From the NCBI GenBank assembly GCA_963693305.1, contig OY855906.1, positions 4,471,001 through 4,535,000 of the forward strand: 64,000 nt of DNA, given 5' to 3'. The stretch is from Meandrina meandrites. Taxonomy: Eukaryota; Cnidaria; Anthozoa; Scleractinia; Meandrinidae. The notes under the pieces are model-generated. The model saw only the letters and a program-made list of their open reading frames with translations, ran no database searches and had not been told where the DNA came from. A program made the position numbers and the translations under genes. Shown in pieces: positions 25,231 to 38,800 of this stretch (positions are counted from its first letter, which is position 1; the number at the start of each line of letters is the position of its first letter).

Positions 25231-26060
25231 CAAAAAGAAGTTACACCTTACAGGAAGGAAATTGCCGCACGTATTAAATTGCTGGCGCTGTTCTTGTTCA
25301 CACGTTATACAGCTTTTGTGTTACTGCTTCAAATGTTTTATCAAAAGAAATCTTTTCTAACAAACAACAAACGTTGAAAACAAATTTCGATGTTCCCCTG
25401 AATTCCACTGAATCGCTTTCAAAACACAATTTTAGAAAACGGCTGTACGTGAGATTTTGTCTATAGCTTGTGAACTTTTAAATACATTTTCTCAGACTGT
25501 TTTTACAACTTTTACAAAATGAAATATTTGCTTGCAAATAGGATTTTTATGTTTTCCCTGACAAGCCATAGTTAAAATAGATTGTTGCGTTACGGGTTGC
25601 GTGACAACATCCTGGCACGTGCGAAAGCTCATAGGGTTAAATTAATGATGCCCCTCTAGAGGCATGCTTTTTTTACCGCACAGTCAATTGCCGTCACGTC
25701 ATTCAATTCTTTGACTTGCTGGGGAAGGAGTGTTTTTTCCCCTCCCAAACCCTCCCTCAGCAGTGCTCTGGGTTGTTTTAATAACAGTTTCGTTTTTGAG
25801 TACCCTCACCTTTTCTGGGCCAGAGAATTATTTAATTTGGTTCCTTGTAAATTGGTCATGATTTCTAGGCATGATTTTATTAAAGAGGCTATGGGCGTTT
25901 GCTCATAGCCATTTAATTCCAATATTGGTTTGTTTGATTATTGTGTTGGGGCCCAGCAAACAAGCTTCAGGATATGCAGTACTGATTTATGACCATTTAT
26001 GTGTACATGGGAGGAAGGGGAAAACATAAAGAAATAAAAAACGCATCTTAGTTTCCAAAT
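23015..26060. other. No gene recognised
   Basis: Apart from the right repeat arm above, this stretch holds only short, unconvincing ORFs and I see no RNA gene. Confidence 0.45.
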
Positions 26061-26064
26061 AAGT

Positions 26065-26370
26065 CGCAACACTGTTTAGGGTGGCCCATGTACAAGCTAA
26101 ATTTTAATCACTATCTTAAGCCACAAAAAATTTGCTCACAGGAAACTGAAATAACTCAAAGCACAAAAACAAAAACTGAATGAATTTCCTTCGTTTCTGG
26201 TAAGCAAATGTGCGGTAAAAAAAGTCTAAACTCACTCACCCAAGCACACGTAACTCGCAACGAAACCGGCGTAAATATTCGTTTGCGAATCTAAAATCAC
26301 GCCTGCAAGAGTTCAAGACAAAAATGCGAACGAGTGAAATAGAGCAGTTGGATGATAAATCTAATGATAA
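26065..26370 (+). repeat. Dispersed repeat (inverted copy at 50150-50380)
   Basis: GGTGGCCCATGTACAAGCTA, GGCGTAAATATTCGTTTGCG and AATCTAAAATCACGCCTGC-type blocks recur in reverse orientation at 50150-50380. I see no coding potential. Confidence 0.6.
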
Positions 26371-26374
26371 ATAT

Positions 26375-28915
26375 ATTTTGGTGTGAAGTGTCGTTGACTT
26401 GTTTGCGGGATTTTTCTGTAAGCTGAAGTGTAGTTTGTTATTTGCAAACTAAGGCGAAGTCGTGTTTTGATCCGTGCCGAGCTGAATAATTTAATATTCT
26501 TTTCAAAATCCAACAATAAACATCAATAACCCCACTAACTAAACCACAAAGTTTGGAACGAAACATTTAATAGACAATGTACAAAAGTGATTAAAGTAAG
26601 GAGGTTTGAAAGCAGCATTAATTTAGAGGCTTAATTTACAGGAAGATCTGAAAACCGACACAACTTTGAATTCGTTCATAAATGAATATAAACAGATTTT
26701 CACAATAAAATAAGACTTGAAGCTTAGTGTATACATGTACGTTTGGTACCTCATAGTTGGAGAAGGTTTCATATTTTCATATCATTATTGTAGCAGCAAC
26801 TGATAAAGATTTGTAGTACTGACTCATCAAAGTTTGAGAACTGGAAAAGTGCTGGAAACCATTGTGAGCCTTCTTAAGCGTACTCCAACACCATCGACAT
26901 ATACATTATATGAATTATCAGCGAAGATCAATCTCTTCCTTCCTTTCGATGTAGCTTTTGACAGTCTTTTATCCATCACTTCATCGGTGAGCTTGACTGG
27001 CTCTGAGCTCCCTTTTATTATTTTGAGCTCAATTAATTTTCCAGCCTTCGTCAAGCTCAGGAACGGTAAAATGTAAACAGTGCTTCAACTCTCGCTGTTT
27101 TTGACTTGTCTGATGTTTAGATCGGCAATTATCTCAGATCTTTTCGTTAAGAGGTTATCCTAAATCACCTGGAATAAGTTTTCATGCTGTAGATAAGTAA
27201 ATAAAGCGAGAAATATTTATAAAGGTATATGTTCTCCAGCACGCTTTCTTCACGGGTCTTTCATTCAAATTAAAAAGTGAACAACGTGCCAACAATTTTC
27301 CGCCTTTTCATACTATCGCTTCATTGAAGTTGAAATGAAATGCCCAGATAATTTTGATGTGAGAAAAAATCTCTGAAGTATGAAATACTGAAATACTTTA
27401 GATGTAATAAAGTAAAGAATGATAACAAAGATATATTTTCTGCTGTTCGCTTTCTTCACGAACAGTGAAGCGTTTAGTGGTTACTTTCTTACCGCAGTGA
27501 GCAACCGCCAACGATTTTGCTGCCTTTTCACACAATCGCTTTGATGAAAAAATGTACAGGGTCCTACAAACATCTACGACAAGTAACTTTCCTGGCAACG
27601 AAACATGGAGGTTCAATATCAATCATGTAAGTTGCTCTGGTCGAGCTATTTCCGGAGTTTTGCCGCCATGTTGCGCGACTTCGTAAGTATAGAGCGAGCC
27701 ATGCCGCTAGCCATGATGACCATGAAAAATCAAATGCATGCTTTTCCTATTTCTGTGCACATATGATAGTTATGGGGCTCCGCTCTGCGGCCCTTCACCG
27801 ATATTACTGTACAAAAGTGGCTTTTCGAAGTCTTATTAAGGCGCCCGGCCTAGTAAGTGTGCGCAGTGCAAAACCAGGGAATCCCCTTAAGGGTTGGCTC
27901 GTGAATATGCCAAAAGCTCGCATGTAATCGAGCTTTAAATAATCCACGAAGAAAAAAGGAAGAACTGCCAGGACGCTCACCATTGTTTAGGATGCCATTC
28001 ACACAGCATTGCAGTCCCCCAAAAAGAAAATCGGGGGTAGCCACGCAAATTCTTGAGATAATTAGGTTTTACATCTTGAAAAAAGTGGCAATTTCAAAAA
28101 AGTAAAAGGGAATAAAATTTCCTTACAAATTGTTTTGAAAATTGCGCGAGACGCAAATATTTAACTCGCTAGGGACTGGATAGGGAAAATGAAACAGACC
28201 CCAAAAGCAAGAAAACTTATGTTGCGACGAAATCTAGTTAATGGACATATTTTAAACCAGGAACAGCGAAAGAGCAACATATAAGTAACCACTAAACGCT
28301 TATCGATAAAAATGGCTCATACTTAAAGTCTGAAACAAATCACTACTTGCTTAAACATAACCCGCAAACTCATATGCACGCGTGAAAATTGCGCGAGACG
28401 TAAGTATTTAACTCGCTAGGGTGGGGTATAGAGACCCCAAAAGCGATTCAATAGAACTTGAAAACAACTCGTATAACTTTTAGAAACGCGCGGTGACCCC
28501 TACTTATTGTTTTATAAAATGAAAGTAGCCATTCTGTAGAACACATGATTAATTTGTCACTTAGTGAAAAAGCAGTTTAGGCTGTTTTTCTGGCCGTGCA
28601 AGTGAGAGCTGTTAGTGTCAAAATGGCTAGAATGCAGCCACTTTGTTAATAAAAACGTGGATCACGCCGTTTCAAAGTTGGTGTTTGTAAGTTATTTTTA
28701 AGATCGTTATATTTAATGTTGATTCTGTTTATGAAAGACCAAATTCAAAAGGAATTTGTAAAAAAATTATTTCCTTTAACTTTTTTGAAAACGCCACGTC
28801 AGCACTTTTTTCAAGATTTAAAACCTAATTATCTCGAAAATGTGCGTTTAATAGCCCTTGTTAAAATCTTCTTTTCTTGCTTAGTCGTCGGCTGGGCAAA
28901 AATACCTCGCTATTG
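26375..28915. other. No gene recognised; local direct repeats
   Basis: A roughly 60-bp direct repeat with GCGCGAGACG and TATTTAACTCGCTAGGG occurs at about 28144-28210 and 28388-28450. A weaker direct pair around CTTTCTTCACG lies at 27245 and 27450. No exon can be supported. Confidence 0.4.
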
Positions 28916-28929
28916 GTAGGCACAGTCCT

Positions 28930-29290
28930 TAAGGTGATCTTCCTCGCTATAATGATCTTAAATATATATTGAGACGTATGAATGACTTTTGCTTTATACG
29001 TTATAACAGTGTTCTTGGAAGAAATAGTGTAAGGTATCGGGGTCCCATCGTATGGAATTCAATCCCCTAAGTCATCAGGAACGCTTCCCCTTTGCAGCTT
29101 TTTAAAGCAAGACTTAAATTTGTCTCTAGAACTCTTGATCTAATTCAATTTGATAAAGCGTCTTGCTTAATTTCTTCGAAGAACCCAGATTTTGCTTTTC
29201 TTAGAAATTCTTTAGATATTAGGTTAATTAGCATTTTAAGGCATTGACTCATTAGACCTGCCTTAACAAAAAGGATATTTATGCATGTAT
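28930..29290 (+). pseudogene. Decayed LINE 3' end (CR1-like RT C-terminus)
   Basis: The translation around 28977-29250 gives NSVLGRNSVRYRGPIVWNSI, then a stop, then LQLFKARLKF and DIRLISILRH. This is the typical C-terminal tail of CR1/L2-type ORF2 proteins. An in-frame TAA lies in the middle. Only this 3' fragment remains. Confidence 0.6.
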
Positions 29291-29344
29291 GTATATGTAT
29301 GTTCCGGACATATTATCTCCGAAACGAATTCTGTGATCCCCTTC

Positions 29345-29362
29345 CCCCCCCCCCCCCCCCCC
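29345..29362. repeat. Poly-C tract
   Basis: An uninterrupted C run followed by T-rich sequence. Its exact length is likely unreliable in assemblies. Confidence 0.7.
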
Positions 29363-29817
29363 TCCCCTTTTTTTTACATTTCTGACATGGGTAACCCATA
29401 AACTCACAGTGGTGAAGGTTTAAGAAAAAAAAAACAATGTAAGAACATTTTCGCGCAAACGTCCTTAAGCACCTTGCTTCACTATTTCATGGAGTCCATG
29501 GGCTCCTCGCATTTTGCAAAAATTGCTGGTGTCCTGCCTGTTATCCGACTGCAAACGAAATTAAACTTCTGTTCTGTTACTATATATGTAAAGAAATTTA
29601 GAGGTTGAAGGCGTTCGGTCTACAAGTTGTTTAAATGAAGCAATAAACTGTTTTATCGTGAAGGTTATTAATTCTTTTATATTTAAAATTCTCCTAAAAA
29701 CCATTTAGTTGTTCGATATTAATCGATATTCTGTCATGCCAGGCAGTGACATGGGATCAGCTCAGCATGATGTCTTCTTGTACTAAGAGCCTTAAAAGGA
29801 AGCGTTCGTCAATTTTG

Positions 29818-29819
<2 letters not shown>

Positions 29820-29902
<83 letters not shown>
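29820..29902. repeat. AAT trinucleotide microsatellite
   Basis: About 27 uninterrupted AAT/TAA units. ORFs predicted across it (poly-Asn, poly-Leu) are artefacts. Confidence 0.95.
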
Positions 29903-30304
29903 TCTCCAACGAAATCGCGAGTAAGTTTAAGATGTTACACATGTACTTAATTAATCTTATTTAGAACGCAGAACTCTGTATCAGAAAATGTGATAAGTAG
30001 ATGTAAACAAAGTAGCTCCAAGGTGTTGAATTAAGACTGCCAGCAGGCTTTTCAGAACTGGTCCTTGGAAATTTTTTGTTGGATATTTTAGCAATGTATA
30101 CTTTGCGTATAAAGGACCTAAACCAGCCTCTTTCACCGCTGAGAGATCTTTTTTATGGCCAAATAAATATGTCCCAAATGATGCACTTTAATTAATAGAC
30201 GATAAATATTTGGTGTAACAATTCATTTTATGTGCTCTTTTCTCAAGGATGACTTTCTAATAAAACATCCCAATCACTTGACCAAATTGCATTCTTACGT
30301 CTAG

Positions 30305-32890
30305 GTCTGATGAGATTCACGCAATCCGTAAAAAGCATCGCCTTGGATATAGAGCCATCATTAGAGGACGAAAGACGATATCGTTTCGCATCCTTGCTGC
30401 CTATGAGAAAGCTTTCGAGAGACTGGGTTTCTATTTTGCTCGCGGACCTTATATTTTCCTTCTGGTGTTGCTAATAGTTATTTTTGCGAGCTGTCTGGGA
30501 TTTATTCGCTTGCATGTCGAGCAGCCTTCTTTTAAACAATTCACCACGACTGACAGCCAATCCAGGCAAGATTTGCATCATGCAGCACAATTCTTTCCAC
30601 TTCTACAAGCGCGTCAAGAGCAGATCATCATGGTTCCCAAACATGGTAAAAATATCCTAAGTGAAGATTGCTTGAACGACGCCCTTCTCGTGCACCGGAC
30701 CGTAATAAACATCAGTGGTTACATTGAAATATGTTCAAGGCAACTGGTTCTAAACACCCAACACAAACCTTCTAAACATGACTGTATCATCAGCAGTCCC
30801 CTAGAATTAGCTGGTACTCAATTTAAAAGTTTGAGTACCCTTCCCTCCATTCTGGCTCGTGAGTTGACAAATCCCACTGTTATACTCTCCTCTGGTCAAA
30901 CATTCAATTCTTCTTTCCATCAAATGCTGAGTAATTTTCAAATTCAACGTAATACAGATTCACTGACTGTTCGGGCCGACGCTCTTCGAGTTATTTACTT
31001 CATTAGAAAGACAACAAATGAAGATGACCAAGACGTTGTGAACTTTGAAACATCTTTTGAGAGTATCCTCTCGTCAATGGGTCGTCGCTTGAAATGCGCA
31101 TCAATCTCCTTCAAGACTCAGAAAACGACAAATGATGCTTTGCAAAGCATTCTGAAACCTGAAGTAAAGCCACTGTGTTTGTCGGCTTTTATACTAACTG
31201 TTCTTGTCTTCACCGTCATATACCTTTCTTCTGATAATCTTAGTTGCCTGACAACAGTCTTACTGATGATTTCATCTATTCTGTTTCCAATGACGTGTTC
31301 TGCAGGTATTATCTCAATGACCAGCACTCCCCTTTTTCCAACAACCTTGTTCATTCCCTTCTTGCTGTTGGGAAAAGCAACCTCGGACGTAATACTTTTC
31401 CTGGTGGAATGGGAGCGACAAAAGATGGTGTCATCACTTGAGCATCGAGTCAGCAGTTGTGTTGCGAAAGCAGGCATTCGCGCTGTATTATCGACATTAT
31501 GTGGAACAATTCTTTATGGAATTGGAATGAAATCTTCCTTTGATGTGATTTTAAATTTTTTCTTGGCGACATTTGTAGCTTATGCAATAGTTTCTGCTGC
31601 GTCATTTATAGTAACAGTCATTTTGTTGATGTATTTTGCTGTATTAAACACTCGTTGTCCGCAATCCTGTACAAGAAGATTGGCTACTACCAACGTCGGA
31701 GGTTTCTACCAACGACTCCTGCAAAGCCAAAAAGCCAAACTGCGTCACATTCTGAAAAGCCTTACATGGATAATAACGTCACTTGGTGGTAAAATCCTCG
31801 CACTACTTATCCTTGCATGTATCATCAGTTTGTGTGTGTTGTTTGCTTTACAACAAGATGAACGAGCGAGCACAGCCCAGGCACTTTACCAAAATGACAA
31901 TTTTAAGACGTTCAGTGAAGCACAAAAGAAGTTCTTTGGCAAAGAAGTCGATACAAGCATCGTTTTTCCGGAGAAAATTGACTATTCAAAGGAGACTGTA
32001 CAGAATCAAATAATAAACGTTTCTGTACTACTGCAAGAGGCTTCCTATAGCAAGGGGAAATCATTCTGTTGGATAGCAGCCTTTCGACAGTGGAAACGAC
32101 ATCAAAACATGAGCTGCTTGAACTCAGAATTCTACCCGTGTTTAGAACTTTTCCTTAATGAATCACACAACGGCCCGTTTCGTCAAGACTTACGTTTTGA
32201 AGATACGAATCCCCGAGCTAAAATTCTGTCATCTCGAATTCATCTGAAGATGGCACTACATAACCACTTCCGAGAAGACAGAGTCGCGCTACAAAAACTG
32301 AGAAAAGACTTGCTCAAACAGTCTTCCTTGGAGGCCGTGTCAGTCTCTGAGAATTTTTTCGATATTGATGACGTATTTCTATTAGAAAGTGAAACAGTCT
32401 TAACAGTTTTCATAACTGCCACAGCAGTAGTGTTTATCTTCTCTCTTTTCTCAACCTCAAGTTTCGGGATGAGTATTTTCCTGGCTACAACATTTGATTT
32501 TCTCGTACTTGAGGCAGCAGCTGTCATGGAGGTGTGGGGAGTTGATCTGAATCACATATCCTATCTTTCTCTTTTCGTGACGATTATCCTATCACTGAAT
32601 TTTAGCTCTCAGGTGGCCCATTCATTTGTCTTTTCAGCCACGCAAAAAGTACGAATTCGCATGATCGAGGCTCTGCGTTCTGTTGGCTGGTCTGTGGTGA
32701 CTGCAGCGTCAATAACAATATCTGGTTCAGTTTCACTGGGATTTATTTTTCCAAGTCTTGCAGAAATTTTCCATCGACTTGTTCCTCTGCTACTTTCTCT
32801 AGGACTGATCCACGCTCTTTTTATCTTCCCGGCAATATTCGTATTATGTGCCGAGTTTCTTCACAGTTTTTATTCTCCGAATGACATGGA
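30305..32890 (+). other. Patched/sterol-sensing-like domain of the fusion protein
   Basis: It starts near EKAFERLGFYFARGPY and a first membrane helix (about 30440-30510). A large Cys-containing loop follows, then a sterol-sensing-like block of five helices (31170-31660), a second helix and loop (31780-32370), and a C-terminal five-helix block (32390-32870). This is the twelve-helix plan of PTCHD/RND proteins. The motif equivalent to the GxxxDD of the neighbouring gene reads LLLGKATSDVILF, and the TM10 Asp is replaced in LSLNFSSQVAHSF. Proton-coupled transport is therefore doubtful. Confidence 0.85.
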
Positions 32891-35800
32891 TAGAGTTACT
32901 GTACCTACCTACAGGGAACATAACGAGGGAGCATCTTTGGAAGCACGAGATGGTGACACACGACAGCTCGAGTCTAAACGCCCTGGAATTTCCATCGTTG
33001 GAATCAGCTGCAGATTTCCTGGAGCCAGCAGTAAAGATCAATTTTGGCAGTTCCTTGAGCAAGGGAAGAGTTCGAATAGTGCGTACCCTAAGAACAGACC
33101 TGAACAGCATAAAACGTTCTTTGAACTATATAACCCTAAGCGGTTTGTTACAGGACGCCTTTGTGTTGTAAATGGTTCTTACTTGGAAGAAATAACACCG
33201 TTTGACAACAAGTTCTTTGGTATATCCAATCAGGAAGCTCGGGGAATGGATCCTCAGCAGAGAATTCTACTGCAAGTGGTGTATGAAGCCATTGAAGATG
33301 CCGGAATGCGGCTTGAGGATCTTCAGAAGTGTAGAACAGGGGTCTACGTCGGTGTGATGAATCTGGATTACCAGGCAACTGTATCAAATCCATCAAATTA
33401 CAACGGCATGGATCAGTTTTCCTCGACCGGAGGCACATTGTCTATTATCGCCAACAGAGTGTCCTTCTGTTTAAACCTCACGGGTCCAAGCTTGGTCGTC
33501 GATACTGCATGTTCTTCATCCTTAACTGCCCTCAAAATAGCCTGTGATAATCTTCACAATGAAGACTGCGAGATAGCCATCGTTTGTGCACCTAACATTA
33601 TCCTCAATCATTTTATACAGATGGCATCCAGCTTAGGTGGACTCCTTGCGCCCGACGGACGAAGTAAAAGCTTCGATGCTTCTGGAGATGGCTATGGGCG
33701 TGGAGAAGGTTTTGCAGCAGTTATTTTGAAGCTTTCACATGCAGCTTTGAGTGACAAAGATGACGAATATTGTGAGATCGTTGCCTGTGGAATGAATAGC
33801 GATGGACAAAATGCTGTTCCAATGACAGCCCCGAGTGCAAAGATGCAAGCTGAACTATCCAGAATGGTCCTTGAGCAGTCAGGAGTGAATCCGGAAGATG
33901 TGGATTTCTTTGAGGCGCATGGCACTGGTACCGCAATTGGAGATGTCGTTGAGGTTAATTCGATAGCGGAAACCTACACTACGAGAACGGCAAAGTCCAC
34001 AAGAAAGTTAAGGATTGGTTCTGTTAAGTCAAACTTCAATCATACAGAATCTACGTCTGGTCTTGCCGGGCTAATCAAGGTCGCCCTGATGATCAAAAAG
34101 AAGTCATTTGTACCAACTGTTAACATAAATGTGCTTAATCCCAAACTAAAGCTGGAAGAAAATGGGTTTGTTGTGCAACAAATTAGCGAGCCGTGGATAA
34201 CAGAAAAAGGAAAACCCCGAATAGCAGCCTTGAACTCGTTTGGCTTTGGCGGATCAAATGTGCACGTCATCCTTCGCGAGGTTACTTCAAAGCAATTCTT
34301 ACATGACGAAAGCGGTAATCGCCCCAACAATGTTCTCACTTTTTCAGCGCGTTCAAGAGAAGCTCTACAGAAGATGGCAGGACTCTACTCCGAGTGGATT
34401 AAAGATAATATAGAAATTATGGATAAGCCTTTTGTGGAAAGCTTATGCTACTCTTTGAATGAACGCCGCAGCCAACTCCCACACCGGTTGGCACTTGCCT
34501 TTGGATCCACTGCCGAAGCATCAAAGTCTTTGGCAGACTACGCTAATGACTCCGTGGGATGGGACAAGTTGGTTTCTTATTCCCAAGTGAACTCCAGTGA
34601 CGGAAAGCTCGTTTTCATGTTTGGTGGTCAGGGCTCTCAGTGGTATGCCATGGGAAGACAGTTAATTGAATACGAAGCTGTTTTCAGAGATGCTGTTATG
34701 ACGGTGAGCAACTTGCTTAAAGATCTGGGCATCAAGTGGTCTCTTTTTGACGAGCTGATAGCGCCCGAAGACAGTTCAAGAATTGCGGAGAACTACATCG
34801 CTCAACCGGCCACGTTTGCTGTCCAGTACGCGACAGCGCAGCTTCTGATGTCCTGGAAGATTCATCCTTCCGCTGTCGTTGGTCACAGTCTAGGAGAGTT
34901 TGCAGCTGCCTGTGTTGCTGGGATAATAACGGTCGAGGAAGCTGTTCAACTGATTCTGACTCGCTCCACTTTGCAAAATAGATGCCCCGATGATGGTGGT
35001 ATGGCAGCCCTAGGCATGTCCGAAGCAAAGGCAAGAAGATTACTGCTAAGCCTGAAGTTAAGTGACGCACTTGAAATTGCCGCAGTTAACGATGCGAAGA
35101 GCGTAACAGTGTCTGGTAAATCCCAATCCATCGACGCACTGGGTCAACACTTAACAATGCACGCAAAAGATACTTTCTGGCGCGTTCTTGGAACAAAACG
35201 GGCATTTCACAGCACACACATGGAACCCATTAGGACACCTTTCCAGTCAGCTATGAAAGGCATTAAGCTCAACCCACAGTTGTCAAAACTTCCTGTGTAC
35301 TCTACCGTTATGGGTGACGTTCTCTCCGGTGAACAGTTTAACGGCGATTACTGGTGGCGAAATGTTCGCTGTCCAGTCCAGTTCTACCCAGCCATAAAGC
35401 AACTGCTAAAAGATGGTTACAAGCAGATTATTGAAATTAGTACACAGCCAATTTTGACCCACTATGTTAAACAAATTGCTCTTCAAGAAAATCATAATGA
35501 ACAAGATGCTCCAGTTATCGTGGCAACGCTTCCTCACAGGAGAGTACCTGTCCAAGACCAACACAAGTGCTTTCTTCAAAACACAGTCTGTAAACTGTAT
35601 ACGATGGGATTTCCCATAGATTGGAGTTGTATACAGAAGAACCCATCAGCCAGGTTTGTTCGTTCGCCGAATTCACCATGGCTGGAAAACAGCTTTTGGT
35701 ATAGGGAAGGTCCGCCGCAGACCATAATATCGCCTCTTGGTACTGCGAAAACCACGAGGAAGCCAGCACATCCGTTTCTAGCGCAGGTGAAAATGACCGA

Positions 35801-38800
35801 CCTATATTCAGGTCTGCACTGCTGGGAGACTGAGATTGACCTCCACCATTTTCCAACTCTGAAGGATCACGCTTTTATTCAGGGAGGTGCCGTGATGCCA
35901 GGAGCTGCTTACCTGGAAATGGCCTTTGCGATGGTCAAGGACAAGTTCATAGATGTTGCTGGCTTAGAACTGAGTGACGTAAAGCTCTCGAATGTTCTTA
36001 CCCTGCCCGAAACACAGGTAACTAAAATTGTACCACAAAGTGAGAATAGTGGGTGAATTGAAATCCTTTTCCCGTAAGATAGAGAGGCTGCAATTGCATG
36101 GTGTATTAAAACTGGCTAAATTTATTTCTTTGCACTTTTAGGTTCGATCTTTACGACTACGTCTTCTGAAGACCGACAAAACTGACGAGGCTCAGTTCCA
36201 CATTACAAGCGTACAGGATGACCAGTCTGAAATTAACCTAAGCAGCGGGAGCATTTTAGTAGATCTATTGCACACAAAAAGGAGTTTTGTGGACAAAGGT
36301 ATTATTATCTTGAAAGTCTTTTTCCAAATACCTTCATAAACCAATCCTAAAATTGATGTTGTTGTTATTGCTGTTTTTGTTTTGCTGTCGTTCTTATTTT
36401 TTCAAATTCTTGTCATTATTGTTGCTTAAAAACTAGAGCCAAATAACATCAAATTCATTTTTTGGCTTTAATTTTTTTAAATAGAATCCTGTAAAAGCTA
36501 TATATCCAACTCTAGTCATCTAGGACTTAAAACCAAATCACTTCTTCTTTGTAAATACTCACAGCTATCTACCCAGTTGGCCCTCATATAAAGGAGCTCA
36601 TGACAAATACGACGAAAATGTCAATGGAGCAGTTCAGAGGAATATCAGAAAAGTTGGGGTTCAACTATGGACCCGCTTTCTCCATCATCAAAGAGATATG
36701 GCAGCGCGATAACGAGGGACTTTGCTTGGTCGACATCAGTGGATTGCCGACTATTCAAACTGAAGCTGAAGATTATGTTGTCCATCCCTGCATTTTAGAC
36801 GCCTGTCTTCAATCCTGCTTTGTTCCCGTTGGCAACTCCGTAACTGAAGATTCGTCCTTTGTACCAGTGGGCTTCAAGAGCATTACTCTCAATGACGTCC
36901 CATCTACCAACCACCTGTATTGCCACGTTACTGCGAATATGACTTCGTTTGGAAAATTTCATGTAACCCTCATGAGTCCTTCCGGAAAAGTGTTACTAAC
37001 AATAAATGACTTTCATGCCACGGAGTTAACTAGCACAGAACGTCGATTCGCCTTCGATAACCTTGCCTATGAAGTCCAGTGGATGGAGGATGTCTTACAA
37101 AGACAGAGGGAAACTGCGCGAAATTTGACTTGCATAGTACTAAAAGACTCTTCTGTTTTCTCAGATGACTTAGTCACAAGACTTCAGGCAGCTGAAGTTA
37201 ATGTCGTTACAGTTGACCCACCAAATGCCTGTTGTTTCAACACCAAAGTAGAGGAAGCAATTAATGCAACCTTTGCGGGCACACTACCGAGAAGTCCATC
37301 CCACATAAGAGTCGTCAACATGTGGCCTGTGGAAACAACTCTTCTGCCGGACAACTTTGATGTGATTGATCAAGCTCAACGTCTCGCTTTCAACAGTTCT
37401 GTCTTCTTACTCAAGCTGCTGATAGAGAAAGAGTGGCTCGACGCTCGACTGTTTCTCGTTACCGAACGTACACAGCTGTTAAATGCCTGTGACAAGTCCC
37501 TCAAGATTAATTCCGTTCCATGGGGTTCTACAGTCTGGGGTCTTGGACGAACAGCACGTCTCGAAGAATTAAACATCAGGATTACAACTGTTGACCTTGA
37601 CAAAAAAGCCGATGTCCATGAAGTAGATTTCTTGACTGATGAGATTCTGGGTGACAGTATTGAAGAAGAGGTGGCCTATCGAGATGGAAAACGTTTCATA
37701 AATCGCGTCGTGAGGGCAAAAATTTACCCCGAGCAAGCCAAAACCAAGAAAATCAAACACAAGCAGAACAACACACTGTACATATCATATATTCCTTCGT
37801 CAACAACGCTTTGCCTACGCGAAAAGAGTCTTTCAAAGCCATCCCAGTCTGAGATCAAAATAGATCTGATCTTTTCCTGGACGCCCTCGGAATCGCTAAT
37901 TGACGTAGCCACACCAAAAGGATGCGTTTTTGTTGTTGGAAAGGTCACCGATCTACCAGGAGAAAGCGAGAACACTCAGTTACAGATTGGAGATGAGGTT
38001 TGTGGTGTCATCGCCTCTGGACGGGTTTCCCCTTCCCTTCATATTCGAGTCAATAATGTGTTCGTAAAACCAAACAACTTGACAAAGGAACAAGCCACAT
38101 ACATCCCTGCATGCCTAGCCATAGCTTCTCATGCTCTTCAAAGAATGGCATCGGGACAAGAAAATCAGAATTTGCTGATACATGAGGCGAACCGTGGCCC
38201 AGGGCCAGCAGCAGTTGTCCTCGCAAACACCTTGGGTCACAGAGTATTTTGCACCATTCCCGACATTTGCGAAACGTCTACAAAGGCCCTCCTTCTTGAG
38301 TTGGGTGCCGAGAGTGTAGTGCGTCAGAGTTTTGCTGGTATCTATAATGATTCTAAAAACAGTTTTGACGCTGTTTTATTTTTCTACCCACCTTCTCCAA
38401 ATGCTCTTCAAAAGAGTTTTCGAAGTCTTAAAGAAGGAGGAAGAGTTATTATCTTGAGTTCCAAGTTTTCCGGTGACGTCGTATTTACCGCAGATACAAA
38501 TGTCAGATATGAAAGAGAAGATTTGGCAGGCATCCTCAGATCTCCTCAAGCGTACGAGAACCTCAGTTTAGCAAGTTTGGAATTTTTGGAAAGTAAAGGA
38601 GTCCTCGAGAAGCTTTTAGGAATACAGCTGATGTCTATGGACTTGGCAAAAGGAATCGAAGCTGAAAACGCATCCCTAGACAAACAGTCATCTCCAGAAC
38701 ATCGAATGAAAGCATCCTCGAGCATTTCTTTCCTGATTCACTCGTTTCAATCGTGCGAAAAAATCAGTGATCTTCACAAGATTCCTTTTCTTCCACTTGG

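Noticed and set aside
29746..29964. ORFs with poly-Asn or poly-Leu
   Set aside because: They are produced by the AAT microsatellite and have no other support.
30305..36017. Two separate genes (Patched, then PKS) fused by a gene model
   Set aside because: The frame is open and unspliced through the boundary within one exon, with no stop or start signal between.
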